From: Hyunsoonleella aestuarii
GTDB lineage: Bacteria; Bacteroidota; Bacteroidia; Flavobacteriales; Flavobacteriaceae
Direction of reading: 5' to 3'
NCBI RefSeq assembly: GCF_006148925.1
Contig: NZ_VAWB01000001.1
Coordinates: 1,144,001 to 1,208,000 of the forward strand
Length of the DNA: 64,000 nucleotides
Part shown: positions 25,499-33,801 of the stretch, piece after piece
How the letters are laid out: the number at the start of each line of letters is the position of its first letter
Position numbering within the stretch: the first letter of the stretch is position 1
Translations under genes and position numbers: made by a program
The notes under the pieces: generated by a model
What the model saw: only the letters and a program-made list of their open reading frames with translations
Database searches by the model: none
Told to the model about the DNA's origin: nothing

Positions 25499-25906
25499 TT
25501 AGTCATCAATCTCATTTATGGTTGATGCTATATGTTCCAATAAATTATTTAATTCAAGTAAGTTTCCTTTAGCGCGCTGAGACTGAAAAACAACTTTTTT
25601 ATTATTGAATTTTATTATTGTTAAAGGATTATCTCTGCCTTTAGCGCCTCCAATATCTCTTGGATTACAATTTAATATTAAGTCATACATTTTTCTTACG
25701 AGATCAGTTGAAATTGTAATTGTCTGAACGCCTTCTTTACTAACGTTTTCAATACCCTTATAAATTACTTGTCCGTTTTCGAAAATCCATAAGTCGTAAA
25801 CGGGACATTTATTTTGGCATTTACCTTTAGACAAGCTAAGTAAAGCATCATTTGTGTCTTTTAATTTTTCTTCCTTACTCACAAAATAGGACGTTAATAA
25901 AGTCAT
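25499..25906 (-). CDS. DUF6438 domain-containing protein
   Basis: 135 residues. The centre reads LSLSKGKCQNKCPVYDLWIFENGQVIYKG, the conserved start of the DUF6438 domain with its paired Cys. The rest alternates strands and a C-terminal helix. The function is unknown. No convincing signal peptide is seen, although members of this family are often secreted; an upstream start was not found. Confidence 0.75.
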   Translation of the reverse strand: MTLLTSYFVSKEEKLKDTNDALLSLSKGKCQNKCPVYDLWIFENGQVIYKGIENVSKEGVQTITISTDLVRKMYDLILNCNPRDIGGAKGRDNPLTIIKFNNKKVVFQSQRAKGNLLELNNLLEHIASTINEIDD

Positions 25907-26276
25907 AGCAACTTTGTCTATCAGTTAAACATTTTTAAGTTGCAAATTTGCGACAAAGTCTTACAGATTGGGGACTTGCTTTGGCGCAAATTAGCTAACT
26001 CAACCTTTTCAAGTGATTAAACTTGAACGCAATACCATGTAATTCTTTATTACTATTTAAACCAAATCTTAAATATTATTTAAGACACGGCATCGCATTA
26101 TCCATAAAAATGTAGGTAAGTTAAAAGTAAACTAGGGGCTTGGGGCTAAAAACTAATTTGTCATTTGGGGCTAACGTCTTAGTTTACATATATAACAGTT
26201 AAAAAAGAAAACACCCTACTTATTTATTTAATTTTTTTAATTTTGATTTATTAGACCTACATAATGGTTAGTATTT
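25907..26276 (+). promoter_or_regulatory. Intergenic region with repeats upstream of the sigma-factor operon
   Basis: No gene is seen in this 370-base stretch between divergent genes. It holds GCAAATTTGC (25942-25951) and TTCAAGT-N6-ACTTGAA (26008-26027). Two direct copies of TTGGGGCTAA (26140-26149 and 26165-26174) lie 25 bases apart. They are framed by the inverted pair GTAAACTA (26127-26134) and TAGTTTAC (26180-26187). A -7 element follows at 26238. The framed repeats about 50-110 bases before that promoter look like a control region for the sigma factor; this is inference. Confidence 0.45.
26238..26245 (+). promoter_or_regulatory. Promoter -7 element TAATTTTG of the sigma-factor operon
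   Basis: TAATTTTG fits TAnnTTTG, 31 bases before the ATG of the ECF sigma factor. No TTG is found at the expected -33 position. Confidence 0.5.
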
Positions 26277-26789
26277 ATGGATGATGAAACGAAATCTGTT
26301 TGTGAGCAAATAAATTACGAGCAACTATTTAATACACATTCCAAATCGCTTTTTAATTTTGTGTATTATAAATGTGGGGATAGGCAACAGGCGGAAGATA
26401 TTGTTCAAGATGCATTCGTTAGACTTTGGAATAATTGCTCTAAAGTTATTTTCACTAAAGCAAAGTCCTATTTATATACTATAGCAAGAAATCTTTTTTT
26501 AAATGAAGTGGCACATAAAAAAGTTGTGCTTCAACACCAGTCCGTACCGTTTAACGATAGAACCAATGAGTCTCCCGAATTTTTATTAGAAGAGAAAGAA
26601 TTTATGGTTAAGTTGAAAAAAGTTATTGCAGATCTTCCAGAAAAACAGAGAGAAGTGTTTTTGTTGAGTCGTATAGATAAGAAGAAATATTCTGAGATTT
26701 CTGAAATAACGGGCATCTCTGTTAAAGCGGTAGAAAAACGTATGAGTTTAGCCTTAATTACTTTACGAGAAAAATTAGGTAATATTTAA
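26277..26789 (+). CDS. ECF RNA polymerase sigma factor (FecI-like)
   Basis: 170 residues. Region 2 reads HSKSLFNFVYYKCGDRQQAEDIVQDAFVRLW with the usual acidic pair, and region 4 reads LPEKQREVFLLSRIDKKKYSEIS plus a helix-turn-helix (ISVKAVEKRMSLAL). The next genes encode a FecR-type anti-sigma factor and a TonB-dependent receptor with an STN domain. The likely role is therefore FecI-like: activation of receptor transcription when ligand is sensed at the outer membrane. Confidence 0.93.
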   Translation: MDDETKSVCEQINYEQLFNTHSKSLFNFVYYKCGDRQQAEDIVQDAFVRLWNNCSKVIFTKAKSYLYTIARNLFLNEVAHKKVVLQHQSVPFNDRTNESPEFLLEEKEFMVKLKKVIADLPEKQREVFLLSRIDKKKYSEISEITGISVKAVEKRMSLALITLREKLGNI

Positions 26790-26841
26790 AGTAGGGTAAA
26801 TTGATTTATAACTGTTTACATATTAGAAGAACTTATTAATA

Positions 26842-27777
26842 ATGGAGAAATATATTAAAGATGATTCTTTTTTAGCAAGATGGATTGCAGGCGAATTAAC
26901 GCCGCAAGAGCTAGAGAAGTTTAAAAAATCTGATGATTATCCTGTTCTTAAAAAAATTAATGATGCGTCCCAAAATCTAAAAGCACCTACTTTTAACGAT
27001 CAAGCACTATTAAGTAAATTAAAAGAACTAAATAACTCGGAACAAGCCAAACCTAAGGGTAAAGTTGTAAAGCTTATTCCTAATTGGGTATATGCAGCAG
27101 CTGCTGTAGTTATTGCTTTTGGTGTGTTTTACACCATGACTATGAAATCACATTTTCAAACAGGATTTAGTGAACAATTAGCCATTGTACTTCCCGACAA
27201 CTCTTCGGTTAAACTTAATGCTAATAGTCATTTAGATTATAAAACCCTTGGGTGGAAATCTAACCGTGCTTTACAGCTAGAAGGCGAAGCCTTTTTTGAT
27301 GTTGAAAAGGGCAAATCCTTTAAAGTAAACACAGACTCTGGAATGGTAGAAGTCTTAGGTACGGAGTTCAATGTTATTTCCAGAGATTCCTATTTTGAAG
27401 TACAATGTATGGAAGGTAAAGTAAGAGTAACAAGTAGTAAGATTGGTGATAATGTAATTTTACTGCCAGGCGATGCTGTTCGTGTTGTTAATAATGAGCT
27501 TGAAAAATGGGACTTCTCTCTGAAAGAGTCCAACTGGACATTGGGAGAAAGCACTTTTAATAATACGCCCATAGAACAAGTTTTGTATGCTATAGAAAAT
27601 CAATTTAATATTACTCTTGATAAATCTAATATAGATACAAACAAACGTTTTACAGGAGCTTTTACACACAGAGATTTAAATCTTGCGTTAAAAACCGTGG
27701 CGGTTCCTATGGGGTTGTCGTATTCTGTTAATAAGGAAACAGGCGTAATTCTATTAAATTCGAACAACAATAATTAA
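26842..27777 (+). CDS. FecR-family anti-sigma factor
   Basis: 311 residues. The cytoplasmic N-terminal part (about 1-75) starts DDSFLARWIAGELTPQELE. A single membrane helix follows (about 79-98), then the periplasmic FecR domain with LPDNSSVKLNANSHLDY, LEGEAFFDVEKGKSFKV and VEVLGTEFNV. The protein ends in a DUF4974/STN-like segment (NTPIEQVLYAIENQFNI). It would hold the sigma factor at the membrane and receive the signal from the receptor. It lies 52 bases after the sigma gene. Confidence 0.93.
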   Translation: MEKYIKDDSFLARWIAGELTPQELEKFKKSDDYPVLKKINDASQNLKAPTFNDQALLSKLKELNNSEQAKPKGKVVKLIPNWVYAAAAVVIAFGVFYTMTMKSHFQTGFSEQLAIVLPDNSSVKLNANSHLDYKTLGWKSNRALQLEGEAFFDVEKGKSFKVNTDSGMVEVLGTEFNVISRDSYFEVQCMEGKVRVTSSKIGDNVILLPGDAVRVVNNELEKWDFSLKESNWTLGESTFNNTPIEQVLYAIENQFNITLDKSNIDTNKRFTGAFTHRDLNLALKTVAVPMGLSYSVNKETGVILLNSNNNN

Positions 27778-27840
27778 TTTTTATTTTATTTACTTATATT
27801 ATCCTAAATTTGAACGCACCGAATCAACTTAGGAGAACAA

Positions 27841-30192
27841 ATGAAATATAGCATAGCGATTTTCTTTTTAATATTTTCGTTATATGTTACCGCTCAAGAT
27901 AGAGCTACCTTAAACTATTCAAACGAACCTATAAGTAACGTCTTTTCAGAGTTAGAAGAAAAATTTAATATTAAGTTTTCTTTTAACTCTGAATTAGTTA
28001 ATGATAGATTTATTACCCTTCAAGTAACAGATGCTCTTTTGGAAGACATTTTATTTTTCCTAGAGGAAAAGGCGTCTATACGAATCAAAAAAGCGTCGGA
28101 CCGATATTATACTGTCAAGGGTAAACGTATTCGACTAACCGATACTCAAGAATTAGATGAGGTTTTAATTAAAGAATATGTAACTACAGGAATAAGTAAG
28201 AAAAACGACGACGCATCTCTTTCCTTATCAATTAAAAAACTTGGAATTATTCCTGGACTTACCGAACCAGATGTTTTACAGAGTATTCAATTAATACCAG
28301 GGGTTCAGAGTCCTACCGAAACCGCATCAGGATTGTACATAAGAGGAGGAACTCCAGATCAAAATTTAATTCTCTGGGATGGAATTAAAATGTATTATTC
28401 TGGGCACTTTTTTGGAACTATTTCGGCATTTAACCCTTATATAACTGACGAGGTAAAAGTTTATAAAAACGGAACAAGAGCCCGTTACGGTAATAGGATT
28501 TCTGGTGTTATTGATATAGCTTCAGATAGTGATATCCCTGATGAAATTAATGGTGGGCTCGGTTTTAACATGACACATGCAGATGCTTTTCTAAAGGTGC
28601 CTGTAAGCGAGAAAGCCGCAGTTATGCTTTCAGCGAGAAGATCAATTACAGACGCGTTTAGTACAGAAACGTTTAGAAACTTATCTCAAAGAGTTTTTCA
28701 AGAAACTAAAATCTCAAATGGGAATAAAGTTTTTGAAGATGATGAAGTCTTAACCACTAAGGATTTATTTTATTTTACCGATCTCACCCTTAAAACCACG
28801 GTAAAACCAAATGATAAAAATGAATTCACATTAAGTAGTTTATACACTAAAAATAAACTTGATTACGGGTTTTTAATTGAAGAGTTTGAAGAGGCCTCAG
28901 AAGATAATTTAGAAATAATTAATCAAGGATTGAGCTTTAATTGGAAGCACGATTACAACAATTCATTTTCGCACGAAATTAATGTTTATAATTCTAATTT
29001 TGAATTAGATTATCTCGGCAGTAACAGTATTGTTGATGAGTTTAGTGATGCCTTAACTAAACGAAATAAGATTGATGATTTTGGACTAGCCTTTGACTCC
29101 GATTGGAAGCTAAATAAAACAACAACCATAGGTTTTGGGTATCAGTTTTCGTCTAATAATGTTGAATTTGGGCTCGGTTTTGTAGATAGTGAAAGTCCAG
29201 AAGAAAATTTTAATGAATCTAATAAAGATACCAATAATGCGCATGCACTTTACTTTGACTATCAATACAAATTAAGTAATAAGTGGTTTCTAAATGCCGG
29301 TATTAGAACCAATTACTTTTCGGTTTTGGATAAATTATTTATTGAGCCTCGATTACAATTAGAAACCGCGCTTAACACAAACTTTAGGTTCAAATTATCT
29401 GGGGAGAAATTACATCAAGCTGTTAGTCAGATTGTAGAATTTAACACACAAGAATTTGGGTTAGAAAACCAAATTTGGGCGCTTTCAGACGATGAAACAA
29501 TACCGGTATTAGAAAGTGCTCAGATAACAGCGGGATTTATTTTTGATAAAAGTGGATGGAATATAGACATAGAAGCATACTATAGAAACATAAAGGGGCT
29601 AACTTCTTTTACGCTTGGCTTCGATAATATAGACGATTTCTTTTCGGTTGGAAAAAGTAATGTATTTGGATTGGATGTTCTGGTGAAGAAGAAAATTCAA
29701 AGTTATAGAACATGGTTAAGTTATTCCATAATGAATAATGATTTTACATTTGACAATATAAATAATGGAAATAAATTTTCTGGTAATAATGATATTACGC
29801 ATCATTTAACTTGGTCTCATACCTATGAGTGGAAACGTTTCGATGTTTCCTTAGGCTGGAATGTTAGAACGGGAATTCCATATACCAAAGCTTCAGGTTT
29901 AGTTGACACTCCCGATGGAAAAGTTATTGATTTTGAAGAAACTAATAGAGATAGACTTCCAAATTATGATCGATTAGACATTTCAGCAACCTATAAATTT
30001 AATATGTCATCTAATGAGAAGAGGAAAGGCAAACTAGGTGTTTCTTTATTGAACGTTTATAACAAAGAGAATGTCTTAAGTCGAACCTATGAAAAGCGAC
30101 AAGGTACTGTTGAAGAAGGTGAAGTATTAAGAGAAGTAAATAGAACCTCACTTGGCATAACACCAAATCTTGTTTTTAGACTAGAATTTTAA
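27841..30192 (+). CDS. TonB-dependent outer membrane receptor with N-terminal STN signalling domain
   Basis: 783 residues. A signal peptide (about 1-18) is followed by an STN domain (about 20-100, starting ATLNYSNEPISNVFSELEEK). A TonB-box-like stretch comes next (ELDEVLIKEY), then the plug (LQSIQLIPGVQSPTETASGLYIRGG ... VYKNGTRARYGNRISGVIDI) and a C-terminal barrel ending in Phe. There is no CarboxypepD-like domain between STN and plug and no SusD gene beside it. It is therefore probably not a glycan transporter of the SusC type. The STN domain and the FecI/FecR genes directly upstream suggest ligand-controlled expression. The ligand is unknown. Confidence 0.92.
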   Translation: MKYSIAIFFLIFSLYVTAQDRATLNYSNEPISNVFSELEEKFNIKFSFNSELVNDRFITLQVTDALLEDILFFLEEKASIRIKKASDRYYTVKGKRIRLTDTQELDEVLIKEYVTTGISKKNDDASLSLSIKKLGIIPGLTEPDVLQSIQLIPGVQSPTETASGLYIRGGTPDQNLILWDGIKMYYSGHFFGTISAFNPYITDEVKVYKNGTRARYGNRISGVIDIASDSDIPDEINGGLGFNMTHADAFLKVPVSEKAAVMLSARRSITDAFSTETFRNLSQRVFQETKISNGNKVFEDDEVLTTKDLFYFTDLTLKTTVKPNDKNEFTLSSLYTKNKLDYGFLIEEFEEASEDNLEIINQGLSFNWKHDYNNSFSHEINVYNSNFELDYLGSNSIVDEFSDALTKRNKIDDFGLAFDSDWKLNKTTTIGFGYQFSSNNVEFGLGFVDSESPEENFNESNKDTNNAHALYFDYQYKLSNKWFLNAGIRTNYFSVLDKLFIEPRLQLETALNTNFRFKLSGEKLHQAVSQIVEFNTQEFGLENQIWALSDDETIPVLESAQITAGFIFDKSGWNIDIEAYYRNIKGLTSFTLGFDNIDDFFSVGKSNVFGLDVLVKKKIQSYRTWLSYSIMNNDFTFDNINNGNKFSGNNDITHHLTWSHTYEWKRFDVSLGWNVRTGIPYTKASGLVDTPDGKVIDFEETNRDRLPNYDRLDISATYKFNMSSNEKRKGKLGVSLLNVYNKENVLSRTYEKRQGTVEEGEVLREVNRTSLGITPNLVFRLEF

Positions 30193-30210
30193 AACGAATT
30201 GCGCATCGAG

Positions 30211-31365
30211 TTATGCTGGTTTTTTATGAAGTAAGCGCGTAAGTTTTATTGATAAGTCGGTTAAAATTATTTTAGAATTTCCGTTCCGCTCAATATGATA
30301 AATAGCATTTTGTATTTCCTCACTAATGTCTAAAATATTATTATTATGAATAAAGGGGGCAAAATTTTCTAGTTTAAAATTTTTGGATTTAGGTTCTAAA
30401 TACACCAGATCTTCAGCTCCATAATTTAATAATAAAGCTTGTCTTATAAAATTTATACAAAAATGCAAAAACTGCTTCTGTGTTTCTCTTCCTGTTTTAG
30501 CTATGTCTTCGCTCCATGATATTAAATCATGAATCGCTTTTTTATTGCCTTTAGCTTTAAATGCGCTTCTAATCCAAAACACAAACCATTCTTCAAATTG
30601 TAAATCTTCAGAATCATGATAAACTAAATCGCAAGCCTTATTATAGTTCCCATTAGCCTGGTGAGCAATTTTTTGAGCCACGGTTGCATCAAGACTATAA
30701 TCTTTAATGAGGCCTTCTTTTATTACGTCTTCTGATAATCGAGGAAAGTGTAATATTTGACATCGAGATCTTATAGTATTAATTATTTGTTCCTCTTCTT
30801 CGGCTATGAGTATAAAAATGGTTTTGTTAGGCGGTTCCTCAATAAGTTTTAGGAGTTTATTAGCACAAGCGCTATTCATTTTTTCAGCCATCCATATAAT
30901 CATCACTTTGTAGCCTCCTTCATAAGACTTAAGGCTTAAAGATTTTACAATCTCAAGAGCTTCATCAACACCAATTTGTCCTTGTTTATTTTCAACACCT
31001 AAAAGTTTATACCAATCGAATAAATTACCGTAAGGCTGTTCGTTTAAAAGCTGTCGCCATTCTTCTATGTAATGATTAGAAACAGGATGCCTCTTTGCTT
31101 TATTACTTGTTACAACTGGAAAAGCAAAATGTAAATCTGGATGAGAAAAATTATTAAATTTTAAATTACAACTTTCATTACCTGTTCCGTTGTCTCCATC
31201 AATGTTATTACATAAAATATACTGAGCATAAGCTATTGCCATAGGCAAGGCGCCACACCCTTCTGGCCCCACAAATAGCTGAGCATGAGGAATTCTACCA
31301 TTATCTGCGCTTTTAGTAAGGTGAGCTTTAATATGATTTTGACCTAGAATATCGGTAAATAACAT
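30211..31365 (-). CDS. holB: DNA polymerase III delta' subunit-like clamp loader protein
   Basis: 384 residues from the ATG at 31365. The AAA+ fold begins MLFTDILGQNHIKAHL and ADNGRIPHAQLFVGPEGCG. A sensor-like stretch KMNSACANKLLKLIEEPP follows, with IINTIRSRCQI, typical of DnaX/HolB clamp loader subunits. The P-loop is degenerate (GPEGCGAL lacks the Lys-Thr/Ser), as expected for delta', which does not bind ATP. The frame is open to 31401, but a -7 element ends four bases before ATG 31365 and the family starts at this Met. It is convergent with the receptor gene. Confidence 0.9.
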   Translation of the reverse strand: MLFTDILGQNHIKAHLTKSADNGRIPHAQLFVGPEGCGALPMAIAYAQYILCNNIDGDNGTGNESCNLKFNNFSHPDLHFAFPVVTSNKAKRHPVSNHYIEEWRQLLNEQPYGNLFDWYKLLGVENKQGQIGVDEALEIVKSLSLKSYEGGYKVMIIWMAEKMNSACANKLLKLIEEPPNKTIFILIAEEEEQIINTIRSRCQILHFPRLSEDVIKEGLIKDYSLDATVAQKIAHQANGNYNKACDLVYHDSEDLQFEEWFVFWIRSAFKAKGNKKAIHDLISWSEDIAKTGRETQKQFLHFCINFIRQALLLNYGAEDLVYLEPKSKNFKLENFAPFIHNNNILDISEEIQNAIYHIERNGNSKIILTDLSIKLTRLLHKKPA

Positions 31366-31369
31366 GCAG

Positions 31370-31377
31370 CAAATATA
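31370..31377 (-). promoter_or_regulatory. Promoter -7 element TATATTTG of holB, probably leaderless
   Basis: On the minus strand TATATTTG is followed by CTGC and then the ATG. With the usual distance from -7 to the RNA start, transcription would begin at the A of the ATG. A TTG lies 21 bases upstream on the same strand. Confidence 0.55.
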
Positions 31378-31458
31378 GGAGAAATGGTATTGTATTTGCA
31401 ATAAGGCTAAATAAAAGGTTAGTTGTCGAGTTTTTATACTACCTGCTGTTATTTGTTA

Positions 31459-31466
31459 TAGATTTG
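31459..31466 (+). promoter_or_regulatory. Promoter -7 element TAGATTTG
   Basis: TAGATTTG fits TAnnTTTG, 47 bases before the ATG of the T9SS cargo gene. Confidence 0.4.
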
Positions 31467-31513
31467 AGTTCCCTCTATAATCTATTAGTTTTTAATTATT
31501 TAAAATTAAAATC

Positions 31514-32365
31514 ATGAATAAAACTACATTATTTCTATCATCTTTGCTCTTGTGTGCGTTCTATTTAAGTGCACAAACGGCTAAGCAGGGATTTGACAAT
31601 AAAGCTGAAGATAACTGGGCTTATACATCTAACATTCCTTTTTATTCACAGAGTAATAATTCAGATATTTGGGGGAATCAATCTAACCCAAATGGACGTA
31701 TACCAGGGCCTTTTTCTGGAAGCGATTTTTTGGCTGGCCGTGATTTAGACAACCCCTATTCCGAGCAGTTTTTACAAACAGACTCTCCTGAACACATACT
31801 TACTTTCGAGACGATTAACATTGGTGGTTTACCAGCTGAATTATCTTTTAGAGTCCACTATGTTGGATTAGATAAGAACGACTACATCAAATTTCAATTA
31901 CGTTACGATAATGCTATCGATTGGACTACTCATGACTACAATTATGATGTCTTTAAAACCACCCAAGGAGGAAATTTTAATTCAACAGGATGGGATGAGG
32001 TTAGCTATAATATTCCTTCAGGGCATAGCTTTGTAAGAATGCGTTTAATAGTTTATCAAAACGGAAATGAATATTTAGGCTTTGATAATTTTGAATTAGA
32101 AACATCTGGAACTCTTTCAAACAATAATAATCTAATCAAAGGGTTTTCATTTGGACCGAACCCAACAAGTGACTATATAAATTTTAGAGCAGACGTGAGA
32201 TTAGACAAAGTGTCTTTTTATAATGTTTTAGGAAAAGAAGTTCTAAGAGAAAAAATAAATGCTAATAAAGCGTCCTTATCGCTTTCAAGCTTATCAAGTG
32301 GTATTTATTTGGCGAAAATTGAATCTGACAATGTAAGTCAAACCTTAAAAATAATAAAGAAGTAA
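31514..32365 (+). CDS. Secreted T9SS cargo protein of unknown function
   Basis: 283 residues. A signal peptide (about 1-20, ending YLSAQ) is followed by one beta-sandwich-like domain (about 25-200). That domain contains repeated aromatic and Gly-rich strands (LSFRVHYVGLDKNDYIKFQLRY) and the closing YLGFDNFELE. A type A sorting domain ends the protein (about 212-283, FGPNPTSDYINF ... LKIIKK). The domain resembles lectin-like or receptor-type jelly rolls, but no catalytic residues stand out. It is flanked by a promoter and a terminator, so it is a single-gene unit. Confidence 0.8.
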   Translation: MNKTTLFLSSLLLCAFYLSAQTAKQGFDNKAEDNWAYTSNIPFYSQSNNSDIWGNQSNPNGRIPGPFSGSDFLAGRDLDNPYSEQFLQTDSPEHILTFETINIGGLPAELSFRVHYVGLDKNDYIKFQLRYDNAIDWTTHDYNYDVFKTTQGGNFNSTGWDEVSYNIPSGHSFVRMRLIVYQNGNEYLGFDNFELETSGTLSNNNNLIKGFSFGPNPTSDYINFRADVRLDKVSFYNVLGKEVLREKINANKASLSLSSLSSGIYLAKIESDNVSQTLKIIKK

Positions 32366-32390
32366 TCCAAATATAATTTAACGGTTTATT

Positions 32391-32430
32391 AATCCGAGTA
32401 ACTTTCTATAAAAGTGACTCGGATTTTTTT
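32391..32430 (+). terminator. Rho-independent terminator
   Basis: AATCCGAGT pairs with ACTCGGATT. Inside, after one A-G mismatch, ACTTT pairs with AAAGT around loop CTATA. Five more T follow the stem. It ends the T9SS cargo gene. Confidence 0.88.
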
Positions 32431-32500
32431 ATTCCAATTTTTTTTTACCACTTCAAACGTTTTCGTGAAAAACACATTTTTTAGCACTGTTTTTATTAGT

Positions 32501-32508
32501 TACATTTG
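32501..32508 (+). promoter_or_regulatory. Promoter -7 element TACATTTG of pgk
   Basis: TACATTTG fits TAnnTTTG, 36 bases before the pgk ATG. A T-rich stretch stands about 19 bases upstream in place of TTG. Confidence 0.55.
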
Positions 32509-32544
32509 TGAAAAGCAATACATAAAATATAAAAATTCATACCA

Positions 32545-33732
32545 ATGAAAACCATAAATGATTTCAATTTCGAGAATAAAAAAGCCTTAATTCGTGTTGA
32601 TTTTAATGTGCCTTTAAACGAAAGTTTTGAAGTAACCGATGCAACAAGAATTGTTTCTGCAAAACCAACTATTATTAAAATATTGGAAGATGGCGGAAGC
32701 TGTATACTAATGTCTCATTTGGGTCGACCGAAAGGTGTCCAAGATGAGTTTTCATTAAAACACATAGCGGCAAAAGTGGAAGACATTATTGGTGTTGGCG
32801 TTAAGTTTATTGACCAATGTGTGGGAGAAAAGGCCGAGGAAGCAGTTACTAATTTAGAGCCGGGGGAGATTTTATTATTAGAAAACCTTCGATTTCATAA
32901 AGAAGAGACAGCTGGAGATAAAAATTTTGCGGAGCAATTGTCGAAGTTAGGAGACATTTACGTTAATGATGCTTTTGGAACTGCCCATAGAGCACATGCT
33001 TCTACAACTATTGTGGCGCAATTTTTTCCAGACAAAAAATGCTTTGGAAATTTATTAGCTCAAGAAATAGATAGTATTAAAAAAGTAATGGAAACTGGAG
33101 AAAAGCCAATTTTAGCAGTACTTGGCGGTGCTAAAGTGTCTTCAAAAATAACAATCATAGAGAATATACTCGATAAGGTAGACCACCTAATTATTGGTGG
33201 CGGGATGTCGTTTACATTTATTAAAGCCCAAGGAGGAAAAATTGGAAATTCAATATGTGAGGATGACAAAATGGATTTAGCATTAGACATTTTAAAGCAA
33301 GCTGAAGCTAAAAACGTTCAAGTACATATTCCGGTTGATGTTATTGCTGCAGACGACTTTAGTAACGATGCAAATACGCAAATTGTTGATATAAATGAAA
33401 TCCCAGATGGTTGGGAAGGCGTTGATGCAGGACCAAAATCTATTGAAATATTTGATAAAGTTGTAAATGAATCTAAAACGATTCTTTGGAATGGACCTCT
33501 TGGAGTTTTCGAGATGGAAAGTTTTGCAAAAGGAACTATTGAATTAGGGAATTCTATAGCCGAAGCAACAGAAAATGGTGCGTTTTCTTTAGTTGGAGGT
33601 GGAGATTCTGTTGCTGCTGTAAAACAATTTGGTTTTGAAAACAAAGTAAGTTATGTGAGTACAGGAGGAGGAGCGATGTTAGAAAGCTTAGAAGGTAAAA
33701 CACTGCCTGGTATTGCAGCCATCTTAGAATAA
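32545..33732 (+). CDS. pgk: Phosphoglycerate kinase
   Basis: 395 residues, the normal length. The family start RVDFNVPL is present, with substrate-binding blocks SHLGRPKG and [19 protein letters not shown], the hinge region [11 protein letters not shown] and the nucleotide-binding GGGDSVAAV near the C terminus. It transfers phosphate from 1,3-bisphosphoglycerate to ADP in glycolysis. It has its own promoter and no operon partner. Confidence 0.97.
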   Translation: MKTINDFNFENKKALIRVDFNVPLNESFEVTDATRIVSAKPTIIKILEDGGSCILMSHLGRPKGVQDEFSLKHIAAKVEDIIGVGVKFIDQCVGEKAEEAVTNLEPGEILLLENLRFHKEETAGDKNFAEQLSKLGDIYVNDAFGTAHRAHASTTIVAQFFPDKKCFGNLLAQEIDSIKKVMETGEKPILAVLGGAKVSSKITIIENILDKVDHLIIGGGMSFTFIKAQGGKIGNSICEDDKMDLALDILKQAEAKNVQVHIPVDVIAADDFSNDANTQIVDINEIPDGWEGVDAGPKSIEIFDKVVNESKTILWNGPLGVFEMESFAKGTIELGNSIAEATENGAFSLVGGGDSVAAVKQFGFENKVSYVSTGGGAMLESLEGKTLPGIAAILE

Positions 33733-33801
33733 ACAACATTAAGCTTTCAAATTAGCCTAAAAAATACGATTTTAGCCATACTATCGTTCAATAACCACTG
33801 A

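Noticed and set aside
31366-31401. Longer N terminus for HolB
   Set aside because: The promoter element lies inside this extension and the conserved family start is the Met at 31365.
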